Below are positions 36,601 through 49,473 of a stretch of 64,000 bases of DNA, piece by piece (positions within the stretch are counted from its first letter, which is position 1; each line of letters opens with the position of its first letter). Origin of the DNA: Sialis fuliginosa (Eukaryota; Arthropoda; Insecta; Megaloptera; Sialidae); contig OY540812.1 of the NCBI GenBank assembly GCA_961205875.1, positions 8,246,001 through 8,310,000 of the forward strand, in the 5' to 3' direction. The translations under genes and the position numbers were made by a program. The notes beneath the pieces are model-generated. The model had not been told where the DNA came from. It did no database searches and worked only from the letters and a program-made list of their open reading frames with translations.

Positions 36601-39442
36601 CAGTAAATTGTACTTCGAGTTTTTCTCACTAGGTGCTTTACTGTCTTCGTTGTTCGTTTCTGGATCTTTGATCGTTATTTTTGCCACTAACTGTAAAATA
36701 AGTTAAATGATTTAATATTTTTAAAAATCTTTAGCGATTTCTGTTAACATTTTAATATATTATTATTAAACATACCCTCATAAGAAGTAAGATTATAATA
36801 CAAGTAATGCCTAGTACTGCGTCAGGCCATTTCGTTTCTCCGATTTTTTGAAGGAGAGATCTCCACATTTGGAGAAATGTTACACCTTTTGACGGAACTG
36901 CTAAAATATCTCGTACTTGTGATGTTACAATAATTAGTGCAACTGCAGATGTGAAACCTGATGAAACTGGCCCTGATACAAAATCAATTATGAATCCTGA
37001 AAAAAAATATAATAAAATAAAATATGCTGCTTAATTTATGTACAAAAAAAAACATTAGCAATAATAATAATTTTCTGTTTACCTAAACCTAATAATCCCA
37101 TTAAAAGTTCTACGAGTCCTGATAAAAATGTTAATAATACAGCTCGTTCCGGACGTCCATTTGTAGCTTGAAATGTTAGTAATGCAACGATTGCTGTAGG
37201 TCCCATTGGAACATTTTTACTACTACCGAAGATCATATATACTAAACATCCGAGAAAGGAACTGTATAGACCGTACTGTAATAAAAAATAACAATAGATT
37301 ACATATAGGTAATTATTTTAGGTACCTACATAAATATAAAATATTTTTAGTTAAATTTTAAATAGCAAAAAAAATAATTAAATACATTTTTTTTGCGAAA
37401 AATATTAAATTTTGTTTTTATCTATATGATTTATGTATAAGACTTTACAATAAAAGCAAAACAATAGAATATAATTAATAATGCCATACAAAAATAGTAT
37501 GATATGCAAAGCTGTCTTAATAAATTTTACAAACCATCTCATAACAGCCATTTAGTAAACAACAGCTATGTAATTAGTATATATTATTTCCTTAAAAAGA
37601 CTTGATACGAGATAGCATTGTAATAGGTCGGTAATAATTAGAATATGAAATAAATATTTTTTCCTGTTTACAAGAATTTTGTAAATAGGAAAGTAGTCAA
37701 CATGTGATACAACCATGTCCACAGTTCTAAGAATTTCAAAAGGCCACGTTTTTTGCAGTTGTATAGTTTTATTTTAGGAATATGTTATAAAAGACGTTCT
37801 TTATAGTATGTATTTTTAAATAATATTATTTTACAATTTCCATACTCTTTTTAGTACCACAAATAACAATATCTTTTTTAATGCCATAAGATACATTCCA
37901 TCATAATTTTGTATTGAAGAATTGTTTTAAAAAAAAAATAAGTGGTCATATGTCACTAAAAATGACTGATGATGCTGTGAAACTAATCCAATAAAAAAAG
38001 AATAAATAAATGCTCAACACTTTTAATTTGTTTTATAAATTAAATTTAAAAAAAATGTTATATCCTCAGACCTGATATATTTTTTTTGATAACATATTCG
38101 TTATCAACGATAAAAATTACCCTAGACTAATTATTTAGACGTACTATTAAACATTGTAAGTTAGTGATAATCAAAAATCTACTTTGTGAACTTTTGTGGA
38201 TAGAAACGTGTTAGTTATATTGAATTAAATTAAAATAATGTTGATAAATATTTATATTCAATAAAACAAATTAAATGTATAAGTGTAAATATTTATTATA
38301 ACCTACATTATTATTTATTTTTTCAAGTTTATTGATAGCTGTGAGTATAAATTACTACAAAACAAATTTAAATAAAATCAAAATAATATTAGTTAAAATT
38401 TAGTTTTAGAATTGTTATTAAATAAAAAAATATATGTTCATAAAATTTTATTAAACTATTTATTCTTTTAAATATACCAAGTTGATCTGCCTAAAATAAT
38501 TTTTTTTAAATAATTATGTACTAACCTGTGGTGGGAGACCAGCTATGCTTGCATATGCAAGAGCTTGAGGTATTACTGTAAGACCGACCGTTAGTCCTGC
38601 CACAAGATCACCCAGAAAATCTTGAAGCGAGTAGTTTGGTGCCCATGATAATATTGGAATCCTTTTCAACAGCATCTTTTTAGTGAATTTAGGTCTGTCC
38701 ATGTCCCTTGTCCAAGGAACTAATGCCCTTAGTCGTTCACTAACAGTACTGCCTTTTCTTCCTCCGTCATTGTTACATGTCACTATAAAGAAGAAATAAA
38801 AAAAACTGCATTAATTTATAAAATTAAAACAATTAGAAATTTTTGAAACAAAAAGAGTCAAATTCTTTATATAATAAAAAAAATCCACATATAAAATAAT
38901 ACGATGATTATATCACATAGCAATTAGCTCTCATAATTAGTTATAAAATTGCCATTTAATAGTAAGTTAAAATGTATGTAGTATGTAGTACATTGATTTT
39001 ACATGGAAAATTAATAATAAAATATCTTCGGCTAGATAATTTTTTTGCTGAAATTGTGCGGTATAAAAAACTGGATCTCAGAAAATTATATAATCGAAAT
39101 TTTTGTGATTTTAAATATAATATAAAAAATCCCTTATCATCAATAATATAATTTATTGTTAGTTTACACCTAATTCCGAATTATACATAGTTTCGTTTAA
39201 TTATAAGATTATATGTTTTCAATAGGTGTAAGTAATAAACTACTGGCATCTATAAAGACAGGAAATAACCTGCAAGATGGGGTGAATATCGACTTTTTAT
39301 AAATGTCTATAAATAATATATTTCTTTTATTGTAAAACTTACATATAAAATCATTACTTCCTCTTAAGCCACCATGTAAATCAGAGATGTTGAAATCGGG
39401 GTCCATATCACTTTCTCCAATATTTTCTTTGTTCTCTTTCAT
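33671..39442 (-). CDS. SLC26A11-type sodium-independent sulfate/anion transporter
   Basis: Nine coding exons: 39343-39442, 38526-38782, 37083-37275, 36776-36996, 36445-36690, 36248-36383, 35137-35439, 34578-34723, 33671-34039. Every junction is GT-AG and in phase, giving 656 residues. The SLC26/SulP N-terminal signature is at residues 86-145 (LTVIPQALAYASIAGLPPQ then YGLYSSFLGCLVY), followed by hydrophobic helices to about residue 525 and a cytoplasmic STAS domain in the last exon (VVIDCSHVYGADYTAARVIE). The text matches the SLC26A11 subfamily best. Known role of the family: multi-pass membrane exchange of sulfate and other anions. Exon 1 begins one base before the ATG at an acceptor (TTTACAG|AATG), so a noncoding first exon lies upstream. 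Exon 7 is strikingly GC-rich and Ala/Val-rich compared with its neighbours; the plus-strand open frame there is an antisense shadow. Length and motifs suggest an intact gene. Confidence 0.93.
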
Positions 39443-40422
39443 TCTGTAAATAATAGTTCTTATAAATTAAGTTATTAATTAATAAAATATAATGATGTGG
39501 TATTATAAACAATGTTTTGTTTATACTGACGTGTATTAATTTAGATAAAAACACAATATAAAAATTTAATATCTATAAAACTACATTCTTAAAAAGTTCA
39601 TGAACATTCCATCTAATTTATTTTTTGGTATTTAATTTAAAAGTATGAAGATAAATAAAATATAAAAAAATTCAATAAATTATAATTTATTGGAAAATTA
39701 ATTGAATATAAAAACGAAGTAGCACTTGACTGCTATCAAATATTCGAGAATAATTACAAAAAAAATTTAATAACCGAATTTAGAATTTAAAACTGATCAA
39801 AATTTTATACACACGATTTGAAATGTAACTGCACGTTCACATCTGTATCCACACGTGACACGCTTTGATATTGTGCTGCAGTTTCATTTAGTTCAACATA
39901 TTTGCAGGTATTTAGCCCCAAGGTCGTTGTAATCAATTTAATGAACAATGCGTTTCTTCAAAATAATTGCCGCTGCATTATAACTGACAGTTATCTATAT
40001 TGAAGCTATTTTAAATCATATTAAGCAAATCGGAATTTTAATTGTTATTAGCATTAATATTACCTATGCTGACATTACTAATATATTTTGCACATAATAC
40101 GATGTAATGTTATGTATAATACCATTAAGATGATATTGATATGATGTCTATGTATAGATGATTATTGTGTCGATTTTGAAGATAATGTGTTTATAATTAC
40201 TTACAAGAAAAGGTGAGGTTAAGAATTTTTATAAAGTATCCCATTCTGCTTTCTAAATCCTATACATAACTTTTACAGAAAAATTAATTTGAAAAAAAAA
40301 ATCTCTCAAAAAAATTAACTATAACAGGGGTGTCATTAATGTATATATAATAGATCGTAATAATTTTTGATTAATCGCCAATCTATATAAACACTTGATG
40401 TATAAAACCTTTTCGTCTTTAT

Positions 40423-40591
40423 CCATACTAATATTATATATGCGAAAGTGTGTGTCTCTGTTTGTTACCTCTTCGCGGCTAAACCGATCTTGATGAAATT
40501 TGGTAGAGAGATAGCTTGCATCCAGAGGAAGAACGTAGGCTACTTTGTATCCCGAAAAAATTATAAAATAAAAAAAATGGGTGTGTGACAT
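40423..40591 (+). repeat. SINE/LINE-type repeat fragment, interrupted by a hAT MITE
   Basis: Reads ATACTAATATTATATATGCG, then GTTTGTTACCTCTTCGCGG, AAACCGATCTTGATGAAATT and TGGTAGAGAGATAGCTTGCA. This string is very like a repeat abundant in lepidopteran genomes. The text continues after the MITE at 40945 (TTATACGCGTGAAAG). Confidence 0.7.
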
Positions 40592-40944
40592 CAGAGCCGG
40601 CCTTTGCGATTCTGGCGCCCCAGGTGAGATTTTTTTATAACTAAATTTATAACTAAAATTATATAAAAGATTTCTTTCTGGCTTTCATGTCTGCAAAATT
40701 TTCGTTTGATGTCTCAAGATTGAGGTTAGCTACAACTTTATTTTCAATTGAAAGAATAGCCAAATTATTCATTCTATCTTCTATCATAGCCGATCGCAAA
40801 TAAATTTTTATCAATTTTAATTTAAAAATCAAAACTATTATTCAAAAAATATATACAGCTTAAATTTGGCGCCCTAGAACAGAACATAGAAAATAAGTTT
40901 AAAACAATTGGCGCCCCCACGAAATTGCCGTTCAGCCGGCCCTG
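40592..40944. mobile_element. hAT-type MITE, 353 bp, perfect 8-bp target duplication
   Basis: Ends CAGAGCCGGCCTTTG and, in reverse complement, CAGGGCCGGCTGAAC. Flanked by TGTGACAT at 40584-40591 and 40945-40952, an exact 8-bp duplication. Subterminal GGCGCCCC motifs occur near both ends. It lies inside the older repeat at 40423 onward, so it is the younger insertion. No coding capacity. Confidence 0.92.
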
Positions 40945-41983
40945 TGTGACATTTATACGCGTGAAAGTTATATTTTTTGGCGTAGACATCTATTGTGCAA
41001 ATGCGGAACTAAAAACTTGTTTTATCGAATATTTTATCTCTATTTTATCTCTATTTTACTCTTAGTTTATTAGGGCACATACAGTTAATGTTATTTAATA
41101 TTTGGTGGCACTATATATGTAAGCGCTATTATTTTTCTTCAGAATAATCGTACTTTATATTTGATAATATAAAATTACTATTATATCTTTATCTACATAT
41201 ATTCACTTTTAATTTTTTAATTCACTGGTCATTTTCAATTTAATAAATACAATATTTTACCGTTATTTTCTGATCTCATATTAGAAAATACTACTATTAA
41301 GATATGATAACAATGAAATATACATTTATACCTGACCTTAAATACCGGCAAAATCAATTAAAATAATCACTTTTTACAAAATTTCATTTTATAAAAAATT
41401 AATAGACCCACCTGCATAGAATACCAATAACAATTATACTTTAATGAATTATATTAACTTATCTAATGTAGTTACACATAAAAGCAAAAATATAAGCAGT
41501 TCTCATAGTGCGACTTTACAGAAAAAACTGATGAACTTATAATTTTAATTTTTTAATTTTCTATTTTAATTTAACTGTACCTAATAAAAATATACAAATT
41601 AAAAAAAATGGTAGCATTAAATTTTTTTTTTAGGTATTTGAATAATACATAATTTTTTTAATGTATAGGTATTTCTATACTGTAATTCAAACAAGATATA
41701 TTAATATAATATAAAATAAAATGTTATTTAGTGTGAATCAACAAACTTTAATAATAAAGTGAAAATAATTAACAATTCATTTAAAAATATTTATATTTAT
41801 TTATTTGAAGTTGAAATTTAATACTTACACAATTTATACTAAAAAATTGTAACGAATTTGATCTAGACTAAACAAAAAGAAAATCAATTTCTAAAAATTT
41901 CAGATAAAATAACGAAGGTGTCAATTGCACTAGAAACACATTGTATAGTGATTTTGCTTTAGACAAAAAATATATTTAGTTAA

Positions 41984-41995
41984 CTTACTTGGTTC
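41984..41995 (-). promoter_or_regulatory. candidate splice donor of the SLC26 noncoding first exon
   Basis: The minus strand reads AACCAA|GTAAGTT at 41989/41988, a strong donor, 2.5 kb upstream of the coding acceptor at 39443. It is one of several possible donors; the exon's 5' end is not determined. Confidence 0.2.
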
Positions 41996-42658
41996 TTTGA
42001 TTTATATTAAAATATTTTATAACTTCATCACACACATAAATATGAAAATGCACTGTTTTTAATATTATTTTAAAGAATTAAAATACATTAATAATATATC
42101 GACTTCAACAAATATAAAACTAATGATGTTCAAAAACGCTGCTACTTCCTTAACAATTCAATTTTATTGTTAGGAATTAACTATACACTGTTGCCGTGGT
42201 GTAATTCGTTTAACGTGAAACGTTCAACTGTTTCAATAAACAATTGCACGTTAGTTTTCATACCGGCTGCCAAACACCACGTGTTTTCAGATATGACGTC
42301 ACTTGGGATCCACCACATGGATAATTAGATTGTTTTATGTGGAAAATAGAAAAATACATTTTTTAAGGTAACAATTTTTACCGGCAAGGTCATCGAGTTT
42401 TTTCAAATTGACAAATACAAAGGAATAATTTGTTTTCTTCTTCATCTTCGTCCATTTTTGTCAACTGAATCGGGTCCTTTGTAGATAGATAGCTCATTTG
42501 TGTATTTTGTAGTGCAAGGGTAGAAGAACACAAGAAAGGATGGTAGGTTGCTAATGGGTCGATCGTAGCAGGTTTTGACGAACGAGGAGACTATGAATTA
42601 TTTGTTTTGGTTTATATTTTTTTTGCTGTTGTGGTAGGTATTTTATTATACATTATTA

Positions 42659-42832
42659 AATATAGATCTTGGCTTCTGGGTGTAAGCCGCGTCAGTTTGG
42701 TCGTGTTATCGGCCAACGTTTCGTCACACATTGCAGTGGACATCTTCAGGGCTCTTCTAAAAGTGCACGGCTTACACCCAGAAGCCAAGATCTATATCAA
42801 GACCACCGCGGAAGCCTCAAGAATTATTAAAT
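42659..42832 (-). mobile_element. Penelope-like snap-back fragment with hammerhead-like core
   Basis: A stem of about 28 bp is formed by TATAGATCTTGGCTTCTGGG (42661 on) and its inverse ending near 42795. Inside, on the minus strand, are CCCTGAAGATGTCCACTGCA, then GTGTGACGAAACGTTGGCC. CTGANGA followed by GAAAC across a short GTC..GAC stem is the hammerhead ribozyme core layout. Hammerheads are known from Penelope-like elements. An extra U before stem II and a poor third stem suggest this copy is degenerate. TTCCGCGGTG follows on the 5' side. The plus-strand open frame here is fortuitous. Confidence 0.5.
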
Positions 42833-43440
42833 ATGATTTAGCGTGTCCTGAATAATAATGGACTACAACAAATTTAAAATGGAATTAACGTTTAGATTTT
42901 TACTGATACCCAAAGATATTACAAAAAATCGAAATTGAGAAAGGTGGATAATGAAATTAAGTAATGATTTGAAAAAATCGAAAATTGATTTATCTCGATT
43001 TATTAATGATAAATAATAACTAAATGTGATAAAAATGTTAACTTAAGAATATAAAAATAAAAAATAAACAATCTATATTGTGTTGTTGTATATCACAAAT
43101 TCTGCCGTAATATATTTTTCACCCTTGCGTGACGCGCCATTGCCTTTTAGATTTATTATTGATTAATATTAATGAAAGCTCTTAATATGATAGTCAAACG
43201 GTTGGTATGCGTTAATAAACAGAAGTATTTAATCAAGGAAATAACAATCAATAAACAAATTATGTCACATGTTTTAATCTAATGTGTCTGTTGTTTTGGG
43301 TTATGTTTTCCAGACACTCATTAAAAAGTTCGTTCACTGCCAAGGTCGTATGGATAATAGAGAGTAAATTAATAAGTTTTACTATATTATATTAGTTGTT
43401 ATACAAAATGCACAATTATTAAATAATTAAAGTAATTAAG

Positions 43441-43570
43441 TGTCCACTACAAGATATTGCTTCCTTGCAATATCTAACAATAAGATACGAGAAGATTTAT
43501 TGTGATCGTTTTAATATGAGACAAAAAAATTGTTCTCCGATTTCAAAATTTTAAATTGATCTTTCCTTTT
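43441..43570 (+). repeat. dispersed repeat, copy of 44288-44395
   Basis: Shares GATACGAGAAG, TGTGATCGTTT and ACAAAAAAATTGTTCTCCGA, then TTTCAAAATTTTAAATTGAT, with a second copy about 850 bases downstream in the same orientation. Confidence 0.7.
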
Positions 43571-44287
43571 CAGGTCAAGACAAACACTTTTCGTTCTGTG
43601 TCTGGCTGTCTGTGTGGTTGTCCCCTGAATCGTTGTCACACGTATAACTCATGATCCACTTAACCGATATTAATGAGACTTGGTTGGGTGGTTGGGTCTG
43701 GCTTGATGACGGCCCCAATTAAAAAATCATCAAAAAAGTGTGTAAGGGGGAGGGGTGACATCCCAAAATATTTATTTTTTCAAGATATCTCAAGAACGAC
43801 GAATATTTATCTCAATTTGCTTTAAAAAATCGTCATTTGTTTTTTTTAAATCAAGAACAATACTGAAGAAAGAAGGAAGAAACAGAAAAAACAACCCCAA
43901 GTGAAAAATATGAAATTTTTATAATAAATATGATTTATGTATAGTATACTTATTTCAATAATACGACCTTGCATATTATATTAACTGTAAGTAAATATTA
44001 CTTACTACTACAAATAAATAACAAACAATGCACGTTTGTATCTAAAAATAAAGCGTTTTTGAAAAAAATGTTACTGAACGTAAATAAGAATTCCGTTCAA
44101 ATAACGAGCAGTTTTCCTTGATGTCTGTAAAACATTTTATACCTATGTATAAACTGTACAAGCACAGTTAGTTTTTGGTAATACCTAAGCAATAATTGAT
44201 TCAACTTTAATTACATTCGTTATTTTATATCATGGTGAAATTAATAACATGACTGTTCTTTTTAATTTCAATAGAAAATATGGAGAG

Positions 44288-44395
44288 TTGTCACTACTCT
44301 TCGCAATATCGAAGATACGAGAAGCTTTGTGATCGTTTAAGAATTATACAAAAAAATTGTTCTCCGATTTCAAAATTTTAAATTGATCTGTTTTT
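44288..44395 (+). repeat. dispersed repeat, copy of 43441-43570
   Basis: Collinear with the upstream copy; the last 45 bases are nearly identical while the first part has diverged, including loss of one GCAATATC duplication. Confidence 0.7.
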
Positions 44396-46767
44396 ATTTA
44401 AATTGTTCAGTAATTAATTACCTTTGGTGAATTTAGCACGAAGAAGCACTGTGCATTTACTTGGCAGATGTTCTTTTAATAATATTTTTATATAATTTAC
44501 AAATTTGGTTAAAACTATCGTTGCAAAATTCATTTAATTATTTATTAAACATGTATCCTTGATTGATTTTAGATAAACTCCTGCATCAGAGCAGTACGAA
44601 GAATTATTTATTCAAAAATGTATTAACATTTATATAATTTACAAAGCATGGTGCACATATTTGTAATTTGTATAAATGTAAAGACATACATATGTATGAA
44701 TCCAGAGGGCTATGATCTTGCTGAGTAATCACCTTGTAGAGCTTAACGGATAGAGGTCAAATAAGATGAAAAGAAAAGGAAGTGATCAGTTTATTGATAT
44801 AGTAAACAATAACGTACATATGTGTATTTGAATAATTAATATATTTTTTTGATAATTTGTGGCAGAGGTGAGATAGTATTGTATTTTTTAAATAAAATAA
44901 ATGTACATACTTTTTTGTTGTTGTTGAATTATAATACTATTAATCTAAAATGGTAAGGAGGTAACAATAGAAGAATTAAAATATGTAATAGGAAAATTGG
45001 GATGGAGATTAATTTTGTTTAATTTGTGCAGTAAATACAAGATTTAACTAGTTTTTATTTACTTGGGGTACTAATTTAAGTACTAATGACTGTTGTATGA
45101 TAAAAACAAAACACAATTAATATGTTTAATAAACGATTTTTTAATTATAATACTAGAAAAAAGCACTTAAAGATTAAAGTGTTGTTACATAATATGTAAT
45201 CATTATGTTTGTAATAATTAAAGTAATTTTGTGTTGTTTGTTAATATTTTTTCCAATGTTAAAAATTATACAATATCCTACATAAAATTAAAAAAAAAAA
45301 CCCATATTCATAATTAATTCTGCAATATTTTACTACAAAAGTTGTAATTGTCTTTTTTATAGAAATAATTATCTGCAAAAAATATTCTACACAACTTTCA
45401 CGTAACACGTCGTTTTTGAGATATTTTGAAAAAAAAAACAGTTTCAGGATATCACGTAACCCCCACGCCATCTAATTTTGATAATATTAATATATGACCA
45501 TCTAATAGTTAGATCCAACTAACAAACCAAGTTTTATTTAAATCCGTTCAGTGTTTTAAGAGTTATGTCAAGAATTTTGGGGACAGATGAACGGACATAT
45601 GGACATGTTTGGTCTCTGATTTCAAAAGAAAAAAGCCGTGAGGTGGGGTGAGACACTTTAGGTCCACACAATCAACATGGTATGAATACTGATTATTTAT
45701 TGTTAGAATAACCCCCGCAGAGGTTGGATTTCGAAAAATCATTTCTTTCAGACCATATTCACGTCAAGCCGCTTCGATTGGTACCCCAACGAAGTTAATA
45801 GAATTTGTTATTTGCGAAATTTCGTGCACGTAAAAAATGACACATACACATATGTACATCTTTCTGAAAATAGTGTAAATATACTATAGTGACCTTGAAA
45901 CATAAATATATGTTGAAATATTTTATATTGATTTTCGGACCAATTACAATAACTTCCTGTTGGGAAGTTAATAATAATATTTTATAAATATAACGAGGAA
46001 GAAAAACCATGAAAATGTTATTTACTAAAATATAAGTAACTTTTAAAAAAGGTAACCATGAAAGTTTAAAAACTTCAAGTCATCCAGGCTAGTTCCGATA
46101 TACATATCAAAAATAAAATTATGACATGTGATAATTTAAATAGATCTAATTGATCAGTCACAAGCTGCTACTGTAGGCCATGATATGTAAATTATCCTAG
46201 CCAAGAATTTGTTTAGTGAACTCTAAAGTGATGTATTAGCAACCACGTGATTGAAAAAGTGACCTACAGTAAAACGAGTTTGTACAGGAGAAATCTTCGC
46301 TCGATCAAATCGAGCTGTAAGGTTGAAAATTTGCGTGTATTGTGTACAACTTCGGTACAACGACCTTGCCAATACCGCGCTTTATATTTATAAGTATAAT
46401 TAATGTGTTCACAGTGCACATGAAAGTAAATGTACCTATATCAAATAAGGAAGAAATGGAAGACGTGTTTTTGTGCTTTTTAAACTTTTTAACACATATA
46501 AAGTACTATTTAATAAATTGTTTTACAATTGTGTTCTTTGAATCATGATTTGCATTTAATAATAAACTATCAATTTATAAACAAATATTTTAATTTCAGA
46601 GCTAATTATCAAAAAAATTACGTTATAATAACAATACGTGATATTATACAAAACAACTTAAAAAAATCAATTTTCAAAATTCAGTTTAAAAAAAACCTGT
46701 TATAACTGGATTTTAATCTTTAACAAAATCAAAATTAGGGTTGAATTTCATAAAAAAAATTCTCTTA

Positions 46768-47032
46768 TGCTCGGTATTATAAAGAAGTTGCTTGTGTGCA
46801 AATTTAAATTAGCTGACAGCTAACGCTATCTGCTAGGTATTAAATACATATAAATGACAACCACTCACAGATGCAGCTATTGAAATCGTACATATAACTT
46901 TAACACATGCATAATAAGTAAAAATCAGCGACATAAAATAAGTGTACTTCATAAAATGCATAGCATTTACATTATTATATACTTATCACCACTGCTTTAA
47001 AATATCAAGCAATTTAACAACAATTTGACTCC
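46768..47032 (+). repeat. dispersed repeat, copy of 26660-26930
   Basis: Begins TGCTCGGTATTATAAAG, close to the Harbinger-like end, and is collinear with the 26.7-kb copy to CAATTTGAC. Non-coding. Confidence 0.75.
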
Positions 47033-48158
47033 CAATAATAATTATTTGAAAAAAAGTAATAAAAGTATTATAACATACATATTAACACCGAGACTGTCGA
47101 CGAGACTTGTTGATTGTTTATATCGTCTCTGTCTCGTCTCGTCAGATTTTAAATCACATGTTATTTTGTAAATGCTATAAAAATATATTTTTGTTAACAA
47201 AATTCGCACTAAAGTCAAATGTTCCAGCATCCAGTGTCAGTACCTATAAAGTTTATAACAATAAAACTTTTAATTACTCACATCTCGACCTTACATCATT
47301 AGAATGTTAATATATATGTATATTAAAAAAACTATAAAAAGTGCCTATATAGCGTAGTTAGTAATCCTTAAAAGGATAAATGGGAAACGATACAAGCATA
47401 GTCATCCCTGCAAAAGAATGTGGACTCTCTTATCCTTAACCCAAATACCGTCAACTCCCGGAAATGATTGTTTTCAATACATTTTAATAAAAAAATATGT
47501 CATGTATCTATCACCGAAAATCATCTCAAGGCTTACTGTAATTAATTAACAGAAGTGACTGCCGTAAATACTAATGTTAATTATATTCGTGGTATAAATT
47601 TTATGATTTTAAAATCATATCTTATGTTGTTAAGAAATGAATTTAAAAAAATCATAATATAATATAAACTAAAATAAATAAAATAAAATGTTTTCTAAAA
47701 AGGTAAAAAGAAGAAATATTTAAAAATACAGATTTTAAACTGCATTCTAGTGAGGTATAGTGTAAACAATAAATATGTTATTTATAATTGGTTTATACAT
47801 TCACTTGATAAGGTTTATACGGTTTATACTATATATCGGTTTATATCTTCACTATGTTATAAAATAACAGCTATAGATGGCAGCAGTATAATATAAAGAA
47901 AGTTTCAACGGATCGTGTATAGATGGCGCAATTTTACTATTTCAATTATATTTTCACTATTTTCTTTCAGTGGATAAAGAATTAGCATTATTATTAAATA
48001 CCTATTTATAGAGATTTTGATTTATAAACACACTTACAAGTTTGAAAAAATTGTGTTTTTAAATTTAATTAGTGGATAATAAATAAAATAAGTAATAATA
48101 ATTATTATATATTATCTTACTATTTATGTAGGAGACACTTTGATAAAAATAAGTTTTA

Positions 48159-48459
48159 TGTCCAGTATTATTAAGAAGCTATCAAATTTGCTAGCTAGCG
48201 AGCACTCTCAAATGAGGTATTAAACTTATATGACAGTTCTCTTTGAGTTTTTAACAGATATTTGCATGCGCAGTAAGTTGATTTTTATCGTTTTTCTTCA
48301 AGGTTAGTAAATTCACTTTATATATATACTTTATATACCTTTGTTTTTACTTCCTATGCACGAAACTATATGTCAAAAACTCCAAAAACACTGTCATATA
48401 AGTTTGATACCCCATTTTAAAGTGCTTGCTAACTAGCAAATTTTGCTAGCTCCTTTATG
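48159..48459. mobile_element. diverged Harbinger-like MITE, right end lost
   Basis: Left end TGTCCAGTATTATTAAGAAG; both arms keep GCTAGC/AGCAAATTTGCTAGC and the inner GTCATATAAGTTTGATA. The right end stops at CTCCTTTATG, lacking the terminal ATACCGGACA, where the text changes directly to another element. Confidence 0.7.
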
Positions 48460-48461
48460 AA

Positions 48462-48567
48462 AAAGAGATAGATATATCCCAAACCTACTTCATCTCTCTC
48501 ACGGTTTTAGAGAAATGTTACACCATTGTTAATACAGAATGCGCGGTTCATGTTCTATGTCTACGAT
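48462..48567 (-). mobile_element. partial copy of the 12325-13111 element
   Basis: In reverse complement it matches 12325-12430: TCTATGTC-type end, AATGCRC, TTACACCATTGT and AAAAAGAGATAGATATAT. Only this one end is present. It abuts the truncated MITE at 48459, so the two elements are nested or joined by deletion. Confidence 0.65.
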
Positions 48568-49022
48568 AGCGGCCATCTTTTCTGGAATGTCAAATTCAAT
48601 GTATATTTTCTATACTTACACGTTGGCTGAAAAAAATGTATTAATATGCTTAAAATTATAATTGTTTTGGTCAGAATACTTATTATTAATATTATTATTA
48701 TATAATATTTATTAAAAAGACGTGAATGATACGTCGCTGACTTATGAAGCACAGTTTTGCGGAGTAAAATCTCTTCAATATAAGGTAGCGTGCTTATGAG
48801 ACCTATATCTTTCATTGTTTTAAGCCTTTGATTCTATGACCTATATATTTGTCTTAAGGCTTAAGGTAAATAATAAATTTTATAAAAATATTTATTTATT
48901 TTGTCTTAATACCGTGTATATTATCTATAATCTATGTCCTCCGAATACATAAAAAATAACAACATTCTTTTAAAAAAAAATATCTACACATGTATAAAAA
49001 ATATCCTCGTGCTCGTTGACAG

Positions 49023-49151
49023 AGTTATATTTATTATCGATCTGAGGTGGCTAAGGTGGCCTTGATCCTGAAGCACAAAAACCACTCTGTGCTGAAACTA
49101 GCCGTCGCGGCGGGGAGTCGGCGCGCGTACAAGACCCCGGCCTCGTGTTAG
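49023..49151 (+). other. orphan exon-like GC-rich frame
   Basis: After a pyrimidine-biased stretch and CAG (49020-49022), an open frame of 42 codons ends at TAG 49149-49151 (SYIYYRSEVAKVALILKHKN, then HSVLKLAVAAGSRRAYKTPA, then SC). It is GC-rich in the wobble position, as real exons such as SLC26 exon 7 can be here. The GC-rich block continues to about 49290. I do not recognise the protein and see no partner exons. It could be a terminal exon of an unseen gene, a retrocopy piece or chance. Confidence 0.2.
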
Positions 49152-49473
49152 CGACGTTGTAGAGCAATGATGGACGGGAACCAGCTAAATATCTCTCTTA
49201 AACCGCCGCGTGCCATTGTCTAGGCGTGGTGGACACTCGACCGGCCGGTCCTACATCAGGCGCGTACCTATCCATCACTCATTTACCTTTGGTATTATTC
49301 CTCTATTTTAATTTCATTAATTTTAATGCATGTAACTAAACTGTTTTTAAATTTTATGTAATTATTAATTAATTTTTACTTTATTATTGACCGGGTGCGT
49401 GCGTACCGTGCCGGTCATGCGACAAGAGCTTCTGCCAAACGCTGTCGGTATTGCCCTCAGATTTTTAATTTGT

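Noticed and set aside
42659-42832. Calling an active hammerhead ribozyme
   Set aside because: Core motifs are present, but an extra base precedes stem II and stem III does not close well; activity cannot be claimed.
42607-42855. Plus-strand 82-codon frame
   Set aside because: It runs through the snap-back Penelope-like fragment; the two halves of the stem encode unrelated text and there is no gene context.
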